DNA from: Flavobacterium sp. LC2016-13
GTDB taxonomy: Bacteria; Bacteroidota; Bacteroidia; Flavobacteriales; Flavobacteriaceae
Direction of reading: 5' to 3'
Assembly: GCF_009707955.1 (NCBI RefSeq)
Contig: NZ_WMDQ01000001.1
Span: 372,001 to 436,000, forward strand
DNA: 64,000 nt
Below are positions 16,574 through 24,725 of the stretch, piece by piece. The notes beneath the pieces are model-generated. The model made no database searches and was not told the origin of the DNA. It worked only from the letters and a program-made list of their open reading frames with translations. Positions within the stretch are counted from its first letter, which is position 1. Each line of letters begins with the position of its first letter. The position numbers and the translations under genes were made by a program.

Positions 16574-17898
16574 TAATATGAGATGTAATAAATTTTCAAC
16601 TGAATTTTATTGTTCAAATGTTTTTGATCTCCTAAAACAATTCTGTTGACAGATTTAGAAATTCCTGGCAATGTTAGAATAAGAGAAGATCTCGAATCTG
16701 ATTGTTTCGTCACTTCTTTTTGAAGAAATCCGCCTACAGAAATTGAGTATCCAATATTTTCATTAAACTCATCCGTTTTTTGATTTAATCTTCCATAAAC
16801 CGTAGCTCCTGCCGAATTTAATAATACACTGCTAATTCTATTTAAATTATCAGCGACATAAATACTTAAAGAATCTGCCAGAGGATATTCTTTTGAAAAC
16901 GTATTGGTAACTGGTTTTAAAATCAGTTCGGCATCGACAATTGTGCCTTTATCAGCAATATACCTGAGCTGCTTTATATTAGGGAAATCAATCCGGCAAG
17001 CAACTCCTGCGCCTGATTGAATAAATCCCTGTCGGTTGGTTAGCGAACTGGATAATTTGCTGCTTGAAATAGGCAAATTTTGAATGAGTGTTCCTGTCTT
17101 ATCAGACGAAATCGAATTGAATTGCTTAGTTGCATCTCCAATACTAAATTCTATAAAATACGATTTCTCATCTTCACCCTGATATTTAGAATAATACATT
17201 CTAACAACGCTTGTACTTGTGTTAAAACCAATAACACTAGAAGAATTAGATGTCGAAGGAACTAAAACAAGTCCTTTTAAATATTCCGTAAAACTATCAA
17301 GATCAGTGACTTCTTTTTTCTTTATTTTCTGAAAAAGAGCTTCACCAAATACAGGATCCATTTTTATATTAATAGAATCCTTTTCTACAGGCCTTGGTTT
17401 ATAAGATATGCTGCCCAAACTTTCGGAGCCATACGTTAGAGTCGAATTATTATAAAAACTAACATCATCTGTTTTTGGCTTAATGGTTTGCAGGACTCTA
17501 TGAATATCAAATGTTTGCACTTTTGTTGTATCTCCATAATGATAGTTATCATATCTTAAGATCATCGATATAGAATCAAAAACATAATTAACCGCTTCTG
17601 TATCAGAACCGTTATTAATTAAATTATAATTACTTGAAGATAATCGAAAATAACTTTCTGATTTTATTTTTCCAAAAATCGGATCTTCATAATTACCAAC
17701 TAAAATCCGGCTCTGATTTGATGTTACCAATGAGTCGAAATTTATAGTAGAAAGATCAACTGTTACGGTATCAATTAAAATTACTTTATTATTTACAGCC
17801 AGATAATCAGATCCAACTACAAATTCGCCGGAATCTGTATCAGTACCACATGAAAGTATTGTAAGAGCAAAAAGAAACATCAATATAAACTTATGCAT
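16573..17898 (-). CDS. DUF4270 family lipoprotein
   Basis: Starting at ATG 17898, the 441-residue product begins MHKFILMFLFALTILSCG, a clear lipoprotein signal with Cys17. The frame extends upstream to 17940, but a TATATTTG -7 element at 17915-17922 lies within that extension, which favours the shorter start. Segments such as TINFDSLVTSNQSRILVGNY and the FDSISMILRYDNYHYGD pattern are typical of DUF4270, a Bacteroidota surface lipoprotein family of unknown function. The gene is coupled to the following outer-membrane protein gene by a one-base overlap, suggesting that the two products act together at the outer membrane. Confidence 0.82.
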   Translation of the reverse strand: MHKFILMFLFALTILSCGTDTDSGEFVVGSDYLAVNNKVILIDTVTVDLSTINFDSLVTSNQSRILVGNYEDPIFGKIKSESYFRLSSSNYNLINNGSDTEAVNYVFDSISMILRYDNYHYGDTTKVQTFDIHRVLQTIKPKTDDVSFYNNSTLTYGSESLGSISYKPRPVEKDSINIKMDPVFGEALFQKIKKKEVTDLDSFTEYLKGLVLVPSTSNSSSVIGFNTSTSVVRMYYSKYQGEDEKSYFIEFSIGDATKQFNSISSDKTGTLIQNLPISSSKLSSSLTNRQGFIQSGAGVACRIDFPNIKQLRYIADKGTIVDAELILKPVTNTFSKEYPLADSLSIYVADNLNRISSVLLNSAGATVYGRLNQKTDEFNENIGYSISVGGFLQKEVTKQSDSRSSLILTLPGISKSVNRIVLGDQKHLNNKIQLKIYYISY

Positions 17899-17914
17899 AA
17901 TCGTATTTTTTGAA

Positions 17915-17922
17915 CAAATATA
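17915..17922 (-). promoter_or_regulatory. -7 element of the DUF4270 gene
   Basis: On the minus strand this reads TATATTTG, an exact match to the -7 consensus. It would start transcription near 17908, about 10 bases before ATG 17898, and so helps decide the start codon. Confidence 0.5.
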
Positions 17923-17963
17923 TAGGGCACAATTCTGCATTACACTATAACATATACAGTCTC

Positions 17964-18038
17964 GCTATTTTCACCTATAAATAGCAAAAAAACATCTACA
18001 ATAGGTTTATGGCAACAAATAATTGGTTCAGCCATAAA
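17964..18038. other. Two inverted repeats in the divergent DUF4270/beta-barrel intergenic region
   Basis: The 190-base divergent gap holds two small inverted repeats: GCTATTT / AAATAGC (17964-17970 and 17979-17985) and TTTATGGC / GCCATAAA (18006-18013 and 18031-18038). Neither is followed by a T tract, so they are not terminators. They could be operator sites or leader structures. No binding protein can be named. Confidence 0.35.
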
Positions 18039-18105
18039 AAACGGTATTTAGTCTATCAAAAAGCACCATACATATATCTTCTTTTTTTTAAAACCATTAG
18101 GCACC

Positions 18106-18113
18106 TACTTTTG
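18106..18113 (+). promoter_or_regulatory. -7 element of the Kelch/LytS cluster
   Basis: TACTTTTG is an exact TAnnTTTG match 16 bases before the ATG at 18130. No clear -33 TTG is seen at the usual distance. Confidence 0.45.
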
Positions 18114-18129
18114 AACCAATAATTAAGTA

Positions 18130-18969
18130 ATGAAAATAAGGCTTTTAATAGGTTCTCTTTTTTTGATTTCGTTTTTGAACATGAAGGCTCAGGAAAAGTT
18201 TTCGGTTAATATGAATTTAAAAACAGAGCCCACTGACAAAATTGATTTTAATGAAGCAAGTATTGGAATATTTTTCAATGCCGCAATTAATTCAAAAAAT
18301 GAAATAAAGAACACCATTGAATATTCGAATTTGAAAGTGAATTACGAACAGGGAAGCTTTAAAGCATTTGAAAATCTGGATCAATTTGTACAGATAAAAA
18401 ACAAATTTGAAATCGCTCATACATTTTCGAGTCCAAAACTGAATCTTGCTTTAACGCCAACAGCTAATTTTCAGAGAAATTTGGAAGCATCTGATATAAC
18501 GCTCTTAGGAAGTTTTGAAATAAGTCAGCAAATTGGCGCAAAGGCAAACCTTAATATTGGTGTTTCGAGAACAGCAATTTTTGGTTATCCTAAGTTCATT
18601 CCAACTTTATCATTTCAGTATAAAGTTAATGATAAAAGTGCTTTGTTAATTGGGTTTCCGGATTCTAAGATTTCATATTCGAATAATGTTCGAAATGCAT
18701 TTAGTTTAACCAATAGCTTTAATGGCAATTTTTACAACTTAGATAATTCTTTAAATCAGGTAAATAATGCTGCAAAAGTTAGTGTATCACAAATGACTTC
18801 GGCACTTGAATATGAGCGAAATGTTGATAAAAATTGGTTTATAAATTTTAAAGCCGGTTACGATTTCAATAAGACGTATAATCTTATTGATGATAATAAT
18901 CATAAGGTCTATGATTTTAATACCGGGAACGGATATATTTTGGGAATTGGCATCAAATACAAACAATAA
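18130..18969 (+). CDS. Outer-membrane beta-barrel protein, possibly DUF6268
   Basis: The 279-residue protein has a signal peptide (about 1-20, ending in MKAQ) and then regular amphipathic strands, as in a 10- to 12-strand barrel. The segment around LLIGFPDSKISYSNNVRNAF resembles the DUF6268 outer-membrane family, but that is recalled and not checked. It opens the cluster of six + strand genes that includes the Kelch and DUF4907 lipoproteins, and ends 16 bases before the Kelch gene. The likely role is an outer-membrane partner of those lipoproteins (inference). Confidence 0.6.
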   Translation: MKIRLLIGSLFLISFLNMKAQEKFSVNMNLKTEPTDKIDFNEASIGIFFNAAINSKNEIKNTIEYSNLKVNYEQGSFKAFENLDQFVQIKNKFEIAHTFSSPKLNLALTPTANFQRNLEASDITLLGSFEISQQIGAKANLNIGVSRTAIFGYPKFIPTLSFQYKVNDKSALLIGFPDSKISYSNNVRNAFSLTNSFNGNFYNLDNSLNQVNNAAKVSVSQMTSALEYERNVDKNWFINFKAGYDFNKTYNLIDDNNHKVYDFNTGNGYILGIGIKYKQ

Positions 18970-18985
18970 ATAAATTTAATACACT

Positions 18986-19993
18986 ATGAATAATTTAAAA
19001 AATGGAATATTATTAGCGGCATTATTTTCGAGCCTCTTTTTTATAGGCTGCAGCAAAAGTGATGACGAAGATGATTTAATAGGAAACTGGGTTAAAAAAT
19101 CTGCATTTGACGGACCTGCAAGATCTAGTGCTACTAGTTTTGTTATTGGAGATTATGCTTATATAGCAACTGGTTACACGGGAGATGTGTATTTGAAAGA
19201 TTTATGGGCGTACAACTCAACAGGAGATTATTGGGAACAAAAAGCTGATTTTACAGGAATTGCAAGAAGTTCTGCTTCAAGTTTTACACTTAACGATAAA
19301 GGATATGTAGGGCTTGGTTATGATGGAACAAATAAATTGAAAGATTTTTACCAATACGATCCTACCAGCAACAGTTGGACTCAAAAAACGGATTTTGCAG
19401 GAACGGCACGTTACGCTGCTGTAGGTTTTCAGGCTGGCGGAAAAGCGTATTTTGGAACTGGTTATGATGGAAATTATTTGAAAGATTTTTATCAATATGA
19501 TGATCAAGCCAATACATGGACACTTATGAATGGTTTTAGCGGAAACAAAAGACGTAATGCTTCTGTTTTTATAATTGACGATAAAGCTTACCTGGTAGCC
19601 GGAATTAATAATGGTGTTTTACAGGCAGATTTTTGGCAATTTGATCCTGCTGCAGATGTTTGGACAAGAAAACGTGATATCGATCAGGATAAAGATGATG
19701 ACGATTCATTCAATGATGATTATACTATTGTTCGTTCTAATGCTTCTACTTTTTCTATAAACGGTTTAGGATATTTAGTTGGTGGTGAAGGTTTAAAAAC
19801 AATTTGGGAATATACTCCAACTACTGACTTATGGGTTGAAAGAACTTCTATGGAAGGAGCTTCGAGAACTGACGCTGTTGGTTTTGCAATTAACAACAGA
19901 GGTTTTTATATGTTAGGAAGATTAGGTTCTACTTATTTTGATGATGCGTGGGAATTTAAACCTTTAGAGGAACAAAATGACGATGATAATTAA
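18986..19993 (+). CDS. Kelch-repeat lipoprotein
   Basis: The 335-residue product has a lipoprotein signal with lipobox FIGC (Cys22) followed by an acidic, flexible SDDEDD linker. Six Kelch-type repeats of about 45-50 residues fill the rest: each has an R-S/N/D-A pair, a central GY or GG turn, and a closing Y/F-x-P-x-x-D/N-x-W element. Six repeats are enough to close a beta-propeller. In the fifth repeat an acidic insertion (DQDKDDDDS, near residue 235) widens one loop and may bind cations. The gene overlaps the DUF4907 gene by 17 bases, so the two products are made together. A carbohydrate- or protein-binding role is inferred; no oxidase residues are evident. Confidence 0.88.
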   Translation: MNNLKNGILLAALFSSLFFIGCSKSDDEDDLIGNWVKKSAFDGPARSSATSFVIGDYAYIATGYTGDVYLKDLWAYNSTGDYWEQKADFTGIARSSASSFTLNDKGYVGLGYDGTNKLKDFYQYDPTSNSWTQKTDFAGTARYAAVGFQAGGKAYFGTGYDGNYLKDFYQYDDQANTWTLMNGFSGNKRRNASVFIIDDKAYLVAGINNGVLQADFWQFDPAADVWTRKRDIDQDKDDDDSFNDDYTIVRSNASTFSINGLGYLVGGEGLKTIWEYTPTTDLWVERTSMEGASRTDAVGFAINNRGFYMLGRLGSTYFDDAWEFKPLEEQNDDDN

Positions 19994-20315
19994 TAGTAAA
20001 AAACAATTCTTCTGGGCCAAAATCCAGAAGAATTTACTTTTTATCCTGCTTGTTTTACTTTTGGCATCTTGCAAAAAAAGTGAAACATTTAAAACTGAAT
20101 CTTTCAAAACCACATCAGGTTGGGGATATTCAATAGCTTATAAAAATAAAATTGTAATCAAACAATCCGTTATTCCGGTTTTAAGCGATACCAAAAGCTT
20201 TTCGACAGAAGAAGATGCATTAAAAGTGGGGAGTTTAGTAGAAAAAAAACTCCGCGATGGCATTTTGCCTACGGTAACAAAAAATGATTTAATTTTATTA
20301 AAAATAAAAATCTAA
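19977..20315 (+). CDS. DUF4907 family lipoprotein
   Basis: The 112-residue protein has a lipoprotein signal (lipobox LASC, Cys32) and a compact domain beginning SGWGYSIAYKNKIVIKQSVI and ending with a Val-Glu-Lys-Lys helix and a short strand, which fits DUF4907. This family of unknown function is found with Kelch proteins in Bacteroidota. The start overlaps the end of the Kelch gene by 17 bases, and the stop is followed at once by the ATG of the sensor kinase, so the three genes are tightly coupled. A second ATG at 19983 is an equally plausible start. Confidence 0.78.
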   Translation: MTMIINSKKQFFWAKIQKNLLFILLVLLLASCKKSETFKTESFKTTSGWGYSIAYKNKIVIKQSVIPVLSDTKSFSTEEDALKVGSLVEKKLRDGILPTVTKNDLILLKIKI

Positions 20316-21428
20316 ATGAATATAGGCGCCATTAAAAATACAAACTCTAACAAAATTTTATTCCATAGTATTATATGGACTTTCTTTATTTTGACTTCTT
20401 TAATTCAATTTTACGAAAGTCCTTTTAGTATCAATAATGATTTCTATGTACAATGGGCAACGGGAATTATTTTGTTTTATCTGAATTATTTTTATCTGGT
20501 TCCGGTTTTACTTTTAGAAAAAAAATATTGGCTTTACTTTGTTTTTGTATTTGCGCTAATCATAATTTTTATGGTTATCAGGATTAATTATTTTATTCCT
20601 GAATTTAAACACATAAGGCCACGAAACATGCCGCCACCGGGAAATATGGATGTAAGATTCATGTATAGAGGCGGAAAAGTAAGAGGTATAATGGCAACCA
20701 GGCATCAACCGCTGTTTTTTAAAATTGGGCCTTCTTTATTTTATATTTTAATTATTGCAATAAGCGCTATTATTAGAACATTAACCGAGTTTTATAATAA
20801 TCAGCAAAATAAATTAATTGCCGAAACACATAGAACAAATACTGAATTAATATACTTGCGAAAACAAACGAATCCGCATTTTTTATTCAATTCTTTAAAT
20901 AGTATCTATTCTTTGGCACACAAGAAATCTGATTTGGTCCCTGATGCCATCGTGACATTATCAGAATTAATGCGCTATATGCTGTATGAAACGGATAACA
21001 AAACGGTGGCTTTAGAAAAAGAGATCAACTATATTCAAAATTATATTGAACTGCAAAAACTAAGGCTTAATAATATCGAAGACATTGTAATAAACGTTCA
21101 CGGTAATACCAAAAACAAGTTTATAGAGCCTTTATTATTGATTTCATTTGTAGAAAATGCTTTTAAATACGGGACTGATTATAAAGGGGCAGCCCATGTA
21201 AAAATTAAGATTTTCATATTAGATGACAATCTGGATTTCTGGATTGAAAACACTATTGAAAATTATGTAAAGGACCCTGAAAATTCAGGAATTGGTTTAG
21301 TAAACATTCAAAATCGACTTGATTTGCTTTATCCAAATGCACACGTACTCAACATAACACAAGATAATCAATATTATCGTGTCCATTTAAATTTAAATCT
21401 GGACAAAATTCAAACGTCAATAAATTAA
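20316..21428 (+). CDS. LytS/YehU-type sensor histidine kinase
   Basis: Four membrane segments lie at about residues 14-33, 45-66, 71-93 and 135-155, followed by a His_kinase (PF06580-type) domain. The phosphorylated histidine is His188 in the NPHFLFN motif; the N box is VENAFKYG (269-276) and the G box GIGLVNIQNRL (315-325). The loop between segments 3 and 4 (about 95-133), probably periplasmic, holds Met105, Met111, Met116 and Met126 and several Arg and His residues. The gene starts right after the DUF4907 stop. Its cognate regulator is probably the LytTR protein at 22258, one gene further on. Confidence 0.92.
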   Translation: MNIGAIKNTNSNKILFHSIIWTFFILTSLIQFYESPFSINNDFYVQWATGIILFYLNYFYLVPVLLLEKKYWLYFVFVFALIIIFMVIRINYFIPEFKHIRPRNMPPPGNMDVRFMYRGGKVRGIMATRHQPLFFKIGPSLFYILIIAISAIIRTLTEFYNNQQNKLIAETHRTNTELIYLRKQTNPHFLFNSLNSIYSLAHKKSDLVPDAIVTLSELMRYMLYETDNKTVALEKEINYIQNYIELQKLRLNNIEDIVINVHGNTKNKFIEPLLLISFVENAFKYGTDYKGAAHVKIKIFILDDNLDFWIENTIENYVKDPENSGIGLVNIQNRLDLLYPNAHVLNITQDNQYYRVHLNLNLDKIQTSIN

Positions 21429-21437
21429 TATCACTTT

Positions 21438-22148
21438 ATGGACAGAAAAAAATTCATCCGAAACAGTATTTTAGGAATTGCCTCATTAGCAACTGCTACA
21501 AAAATATTAGAATCCTGTTCAAAAAGCGACAACGACGATAACGGTTCAGAATCTTCTTCTGACGGAAGTTGTACTGTTTCGCCTTCAGAAACTAAAGGGC
21601 CTTTTCCAATCAAAACACCAAGTCAGTTAGTGTTAGAAAACATAAAATCAGACCGAATTGGAGTTGCATTGCTAATCAATTTGACTATTGAAAATCAAAC
21701 TAAAGATTGTACGCCATTAGAAGGTGTTTTGGTCGATGTTTGGCATTGTGATAAAGACGGAAATTATTCTGAATATGGCGGCACTTCCATGCAACAAACA
21801 GATTATACATCTGTACATTTTTTAAGAGGAAGACAAACTTCAGATGCTAAAGGAAATGTTTCATTTCTGTCGATTTTCCCTGGTTGGTATCAAGGCAGAG
21901 CGCCGCATGTACATGTTGAAGTTTTAACTTCTTCGGGATCTTCATTATTGGTGACACAAATCGCTTTTCCTGAAAATGTTTCCAGCGAAGTATATTCAAG
22001 TACAAATTATTCTGCTCACGGTCAAGCCGATACTTCGAACACTAGAGACAATGTTTTTTCTGATAGTTTATCTGATGAATTAGCCACATTAACAGGAAAT
22101 TTGACAGATGGTTATACATTAAGCAAAACTATAACAGTAAAAGCATAA
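21438..22148 (+). CDS. Intradiol ring-cleavage dioxygenase-like exported protein
   Basis: This 236-residue protein has the fold of catechol/protocatechuate dioxygenases, which use non-haem Fe(III). All four expected iron ligands can be proposed: Tyr110 (in DKDGNYSEY), Tyr151, His157 and His159 (in GWYQGRAPHVHVEV), with Arg154 as the usual stabilising residue. The N-terminus (MDRKKFIRNSILGIAS) is an export signal ending near a Cys at 27 (LESC), so it is probably a lipoprotein facing the periplasm. A secreted intradiol enzyme cannot easily feed cytoplasmic catabolism. It sits between the sensor kinase and the regulator. The true substrate is unknown. Confidence 0.82.
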   Translation: MDRKKFIRNSILGIASLATATKILESCSKSDNDDNGSESSSDGSCTVSPSETKGPFPIKTPSQLVLENIKSDRIGVALLINLTIENQTKDCTPLEGVLVDVWHCDKDGNYSEYGGTSMQQTDYTSVHFLRGRQTSDAKGNVSFLSIFPGWYQGRAPHVHVEVLTSSGSSLLVTQIAFPENVSSEVYSSTNYSAHGQADTSNTRDNVFSDSLSDELATLTGNLTDGYTLSKTITVKA

Positions 22149-22257
22149 TTTACATGTAATAAAACCAGTATTTTATGAAAATTTTAAAACTTAATTCATT
22201 GGTTTCAAACTACTTTTGACTGCCGAAACAAATTTCTAAAAATTTAATCCAAAACAG

Positions 22258-22974
22258 ATGAAATGTGTAATTATAGACGATGAACCTTTAGCGGTTGAAT
22301 TATTAGAAGATTTTGTGCGAAAAGTAGATTCATTAGAATTAGTGAGCACTTTTAATAATGCAATTGATGCTGTTTCATTTATCAATCAAACCAATATCGA
22401 TTTGATCTTTTTGGATATTCAAATGCCACATTTCTCGGGAATTGAATTTTTAAATACCATCGAAAAAAAACCTTTAATTATTTTTACCACAGCTTATTCT
22501 GATTATGCTGTCGAAGGTTTTAATCTTGGTGCTGTTGATTATTTAGTAAAACCAATTCCGTTTCATCGTTTTTTAAAATCGGTAGTACGAGCACAGCAGA
22601 TTTTTAATCCGACTGCAGCAATTCAGGCCATTTCTGAAAATACAACTGCTCCTGAATTAGAACAGGATTTTATGTTTGTGAGAGCTGAATATGAAAATGT
22701 AAAAATGAATTTTTCGGATATTTTATTTATCGAAGGCTTAAAAGATTACGTGAAAATTTACACCACTGATAATAAATTTACCCTGACCTTAATCAGTCTG
22801 ATAAAGTTAGAGAATTTACTTTCGAGCAAAGGATTTTCAAGAATTCACAGGTCTTATATTATCAATATAAAACATGTAAAATCAATTCAAAAAAATAAAG
22901 TTTTAATTAGCGATAAACGAATTCCTATTAGTGAAAGTTATAAAAATGCTTTCTTCGAAAGAATCAATTTATAA
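22258..22974 (+). CDS. LytTR-family response regulator
   Basis: The receiver domain (1-118) has the acidic pair at Asp7-Asp8, phosphoacceptor Asp53 in FLDIQMP, a Thr pair near residue 77, and Lys98 in LVKPI. The LytTR DNA-binding domain occupies about 138-235, with the usual KDYVKIYT and RIHRSYIIN segments. This is the regulator type that partners LytS-like kinases, so the kinase at 20316 is the natural mate, although the dioxygenase-like gene separates them. LytTR proteins bind promoters as direct repeats; such sites were not identified. A strong terminator follows. Confidence 0.94.
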   Translation: MKCVIIDDEPLAVELLEDFVRKVDSLELVSTFNNAIDAVSFINQTNIDLIFLDIQMPHFSGIEFLNTIEKKPLIIFTTAYSDYAVEGFNLGAVDYLVKPIPFHRFLKSVVRAQQIFNPTAAIQAISENTTAPELEQDFMFVRAEYENVKMNFSDILFIEGLKDYVKIYTTDNKFTLTLISLIKLENLLSSKGFSRIHRSYIINIKHVKSIQKNKVLISDKRIPISESYKNAFFERINL

Positions 22975-22995
22975 TTTGCTTTTAACTTTCAAAAT

Positions 22996-23046
22996 AAAAA
23001 TTCCAAATTCCAAGAATGCTGACACACATTGGAATTTGGAATTTTT
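22996..23046. terminator. Bidirectional terminator between lytTR and the carbonic anhydrase gene
   Basis: Perfect 18-bp arms at 22996-23013 and 23029-23046 enclose a 15-base loop, with an A run before and a T run after. It serves the convergent genes on both sides. Confidence 0.85.
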
Positions 23047-23067
23047 ATTATTTGGGATTTCTTAAAT

Positions 23068-23580
23068 TTATTCCTTAAACCAACCGGAATACATTACATA
23101 ATTGTTCGAAATACGTTCGATTTCACCTGCAAAATCAGACTGATCTATATCTTTCACTTTTTTGGCAGGAACACCGGCATAAATACTTCCAGAAGTCACA
23201 ACCGTATTTTGTGTTAAAACAGCTCCGGCTGCTACAATCGAATTACTTTCGATAACACAATTATCCATTACGATAGCGCCCATTCCTATTAAAACATTGT
23301 CATGAACGGTACAGCCATGAACAATCGCATTATGTCCAATCGAAACATTATTCCCGATAATAGTTGGATGTTTTTGGTAAGTACAATGAATAATGGCTCC
23401 ATCCTGAATATTAACTTTATTTCCTATTTTAATAAAGTGAACATCGCCGCGAATTACAGCATTAAACCAAACACTGCAAGAATCTCCAAAAGTAACATCA
23501 CCTACAATAGTCGCATTTTCGGCAACATAACAATCTTCTGGAATTACTGGAGATTTTCCGTTTACAGATTTAATTAACAT
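23068..23580 (-). CDS. Gamma carbonic anhydrase family protein
   Basis: The 170-residue protein is a left-handed beta-helix with hexapeptide repeats. The expected metal-binding histidines are present in the segments GAIIHCTYQKHPT and VSIGHNAIVHGCTV. This matches the YrdA/PaaY/CaiE branch of the gamma carbonic anhydrase family. Such proteins are cytoplasmic trimers that bind zinc or iron; many have weak or untested carbonic anhydrase activity, so the name is a family label. The gene follows the PorP/SprF gene by 12 bases on the minus strand. Confidence 0.92.
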   Translation of the reverse strand: MLIKSVNGKSPVIPEDCYVAENATIVGDVTFGDSCSVWFNAVIRGDVHFIKIGNKVNIQDGAIIHCTYQKHPTIIGNNVSIGHNAIVHGCTVHDNVLIGMGAIVMDNCVIESNSIVAAGAVLTQNTVVTSGSIYAGVPAKKVKDIDQSDFAGEIERISNNYVMYSGWFKE

Positions 23581-23592
23581 AATAAAAAGTGT

Positions 23593-24582
23593 TTAATTAA
23601 TAGCAGGACAGTTACAATCGTAACGTTCCTTGGTACAAAATAAATTGATTCCTAAAGTAATCTGGTGATAACCACCAGTATCAAATTTTACGTCTCCTGT
23701 AACTTGCGAATAGGTATAAGCAAACATAAAATTTTTATAATTGACACCAATAATAGGTGTAATATATTGCAGTTTTTGCGAAGCTACTCCGCTTCCGGCT
23801 CTATATTGTGCACCATCAAAACTTCTTCTATAGGATAATGCAGCCCACAAACTTCCAAAATCCATGTTTTTGTAAGCTTTTAAATTTACATCAATAGATT
23901 TTTCTTTCGTCTGATCAAATAACTGAAATAAAATAGAAGGTTCCCAGGTAATATTTTCTCTTTTGCCAAAAACATATCCGGCGCTAAATAGAAACTTTCT
24001 TAAATTATCGTTTTCATACTCTGTATAAATTTCTCTTCTGGTTTCAAGAACGCCCTGAACAGTAGCATGCGCATAAAAATCAAGATAATTATAAGATGCT
24101 CCGATATCTACATTAAAATAAGAATCTTTCTGGATCTGACCAAAAACAATGGGGTCAAAAGTTCCTCCAAATTTTGTTTCATCTAACTGACTCTGAATTA
24201 CGCCTCCGCTAATACCAAATGAAAGCTGATTTAAATCGACTTCATCTCTCGAAAACATAATATGATGGGCATAGGTAAGCTTAAATCCTTTTTCAGAATG
24301 ATATCCGTTTTTATCATTAAAAACAATAATTCCAGCACCTGACCTTTCTCCTATTCTTCCGTTAAAACTTAAAGTTTGAAGCGATGGCGCATCTTCCTGA
24401 CCAAACCATTGTTTTCTGGCTGTTAGTCTTATTTTGGCACAATTCGCCGCACCAGCCATCGAAGGATGAATTAAATAATAATTATCTGATAAATAATCTG
24501 AATAAACAGGAATGCCTTCTTGAGAAAAAGAAAAAAAGGAGTTCAATAAAAAAAACAATAAAAGCCTGATTCTAAATTTCAT
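23593..24582 (-). CDS. PorP/SprF family type IX secretion protein
   Basis: The 329-residue outer-membrane protein has a signal peptide (about 1-20, ending in SFSQ). It then shows the family hallmark in which the processed N-terminus leads to an SDYLSDNYYLIHPSMAGA-like segment (canonical form: Y..N....NPAYAG) and the ARKQW motif. PorP/SprF proteins connect T9SS cargo with type B C-terminal domains to the secretion and anchoring machinery. Unlike the copy at 59771, this one has no cargo gene or OmpA gene beside it: its neighbours are a carbonic anhydrase gene and nfu. Its cargo must therefore be encoded elsewhere. Confidence 0.87.
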   Translation of the reverse strand: MKFRIRLLLFFLLNSFFSFSQEGIPVYSDYLSDNYYLIHPSMAGAANCAKIRLTARKQWFGQEDAPSLQTLSFNGRIGERSGAGIIVFNDKNGYHSEKGFKLTYAHHIMFSRDEVDLNQLSFGISGGVIQSQLDETKFGGTFDPIVFGQIQKDSYFNVDIGASYNYLDFYAHATVQGVLETRREIYTEYENDNLRKFLFSAGYVFGKRENITWEPSILFQLFDQTKEKSIDVNLKAYKNMDFGSLWAALSYRRSFDGAQYRAGSGVASQKLQYITPIIGVNYKNFMFAYTYSQVTGDVKFDTGGYHQITLGINLFCTKERYDCNCPAIN

Positions 24583-24711
24583 AAAGGCAATAATATTTAA
24601 AAATATTGTCAGCTCTTCTATTTTAATACGATTAATTTGAAAAGAGTCTTAATTATTTTATTAAAAAATCAAATATAGCCATTAGTAGAAAATAACTTTC
24701 TTAAATTTGTA

Positions 24712-24719
24712 AAAAATTA
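24712..24719 (+). promoter_or_regulatory. -7 element of the nfu gene
   Basis: TAAATTTG is an exact TAnnTTTG match 6 bases before the ATG at 24726, implying a very short leader. No TTG stands at the usual -33 distance. Confidence 0.4.
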
Positions 24720-24725
24720 CCACTC

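Noticed and set aside
17899-17940. Upstream start of the DUF4270 protein at 17940
   Set aside because: The added residues precede a normal lipoprotein signal, and a consensus -7 element lies within them.
22174-22218. Fourteen-codon open frame between the dioxygenase-like gene and lytTR
   Set aside because: It begins with ATG and looks like a small peptide, but has no RBS-type or promoter support and is short enough to be chance.
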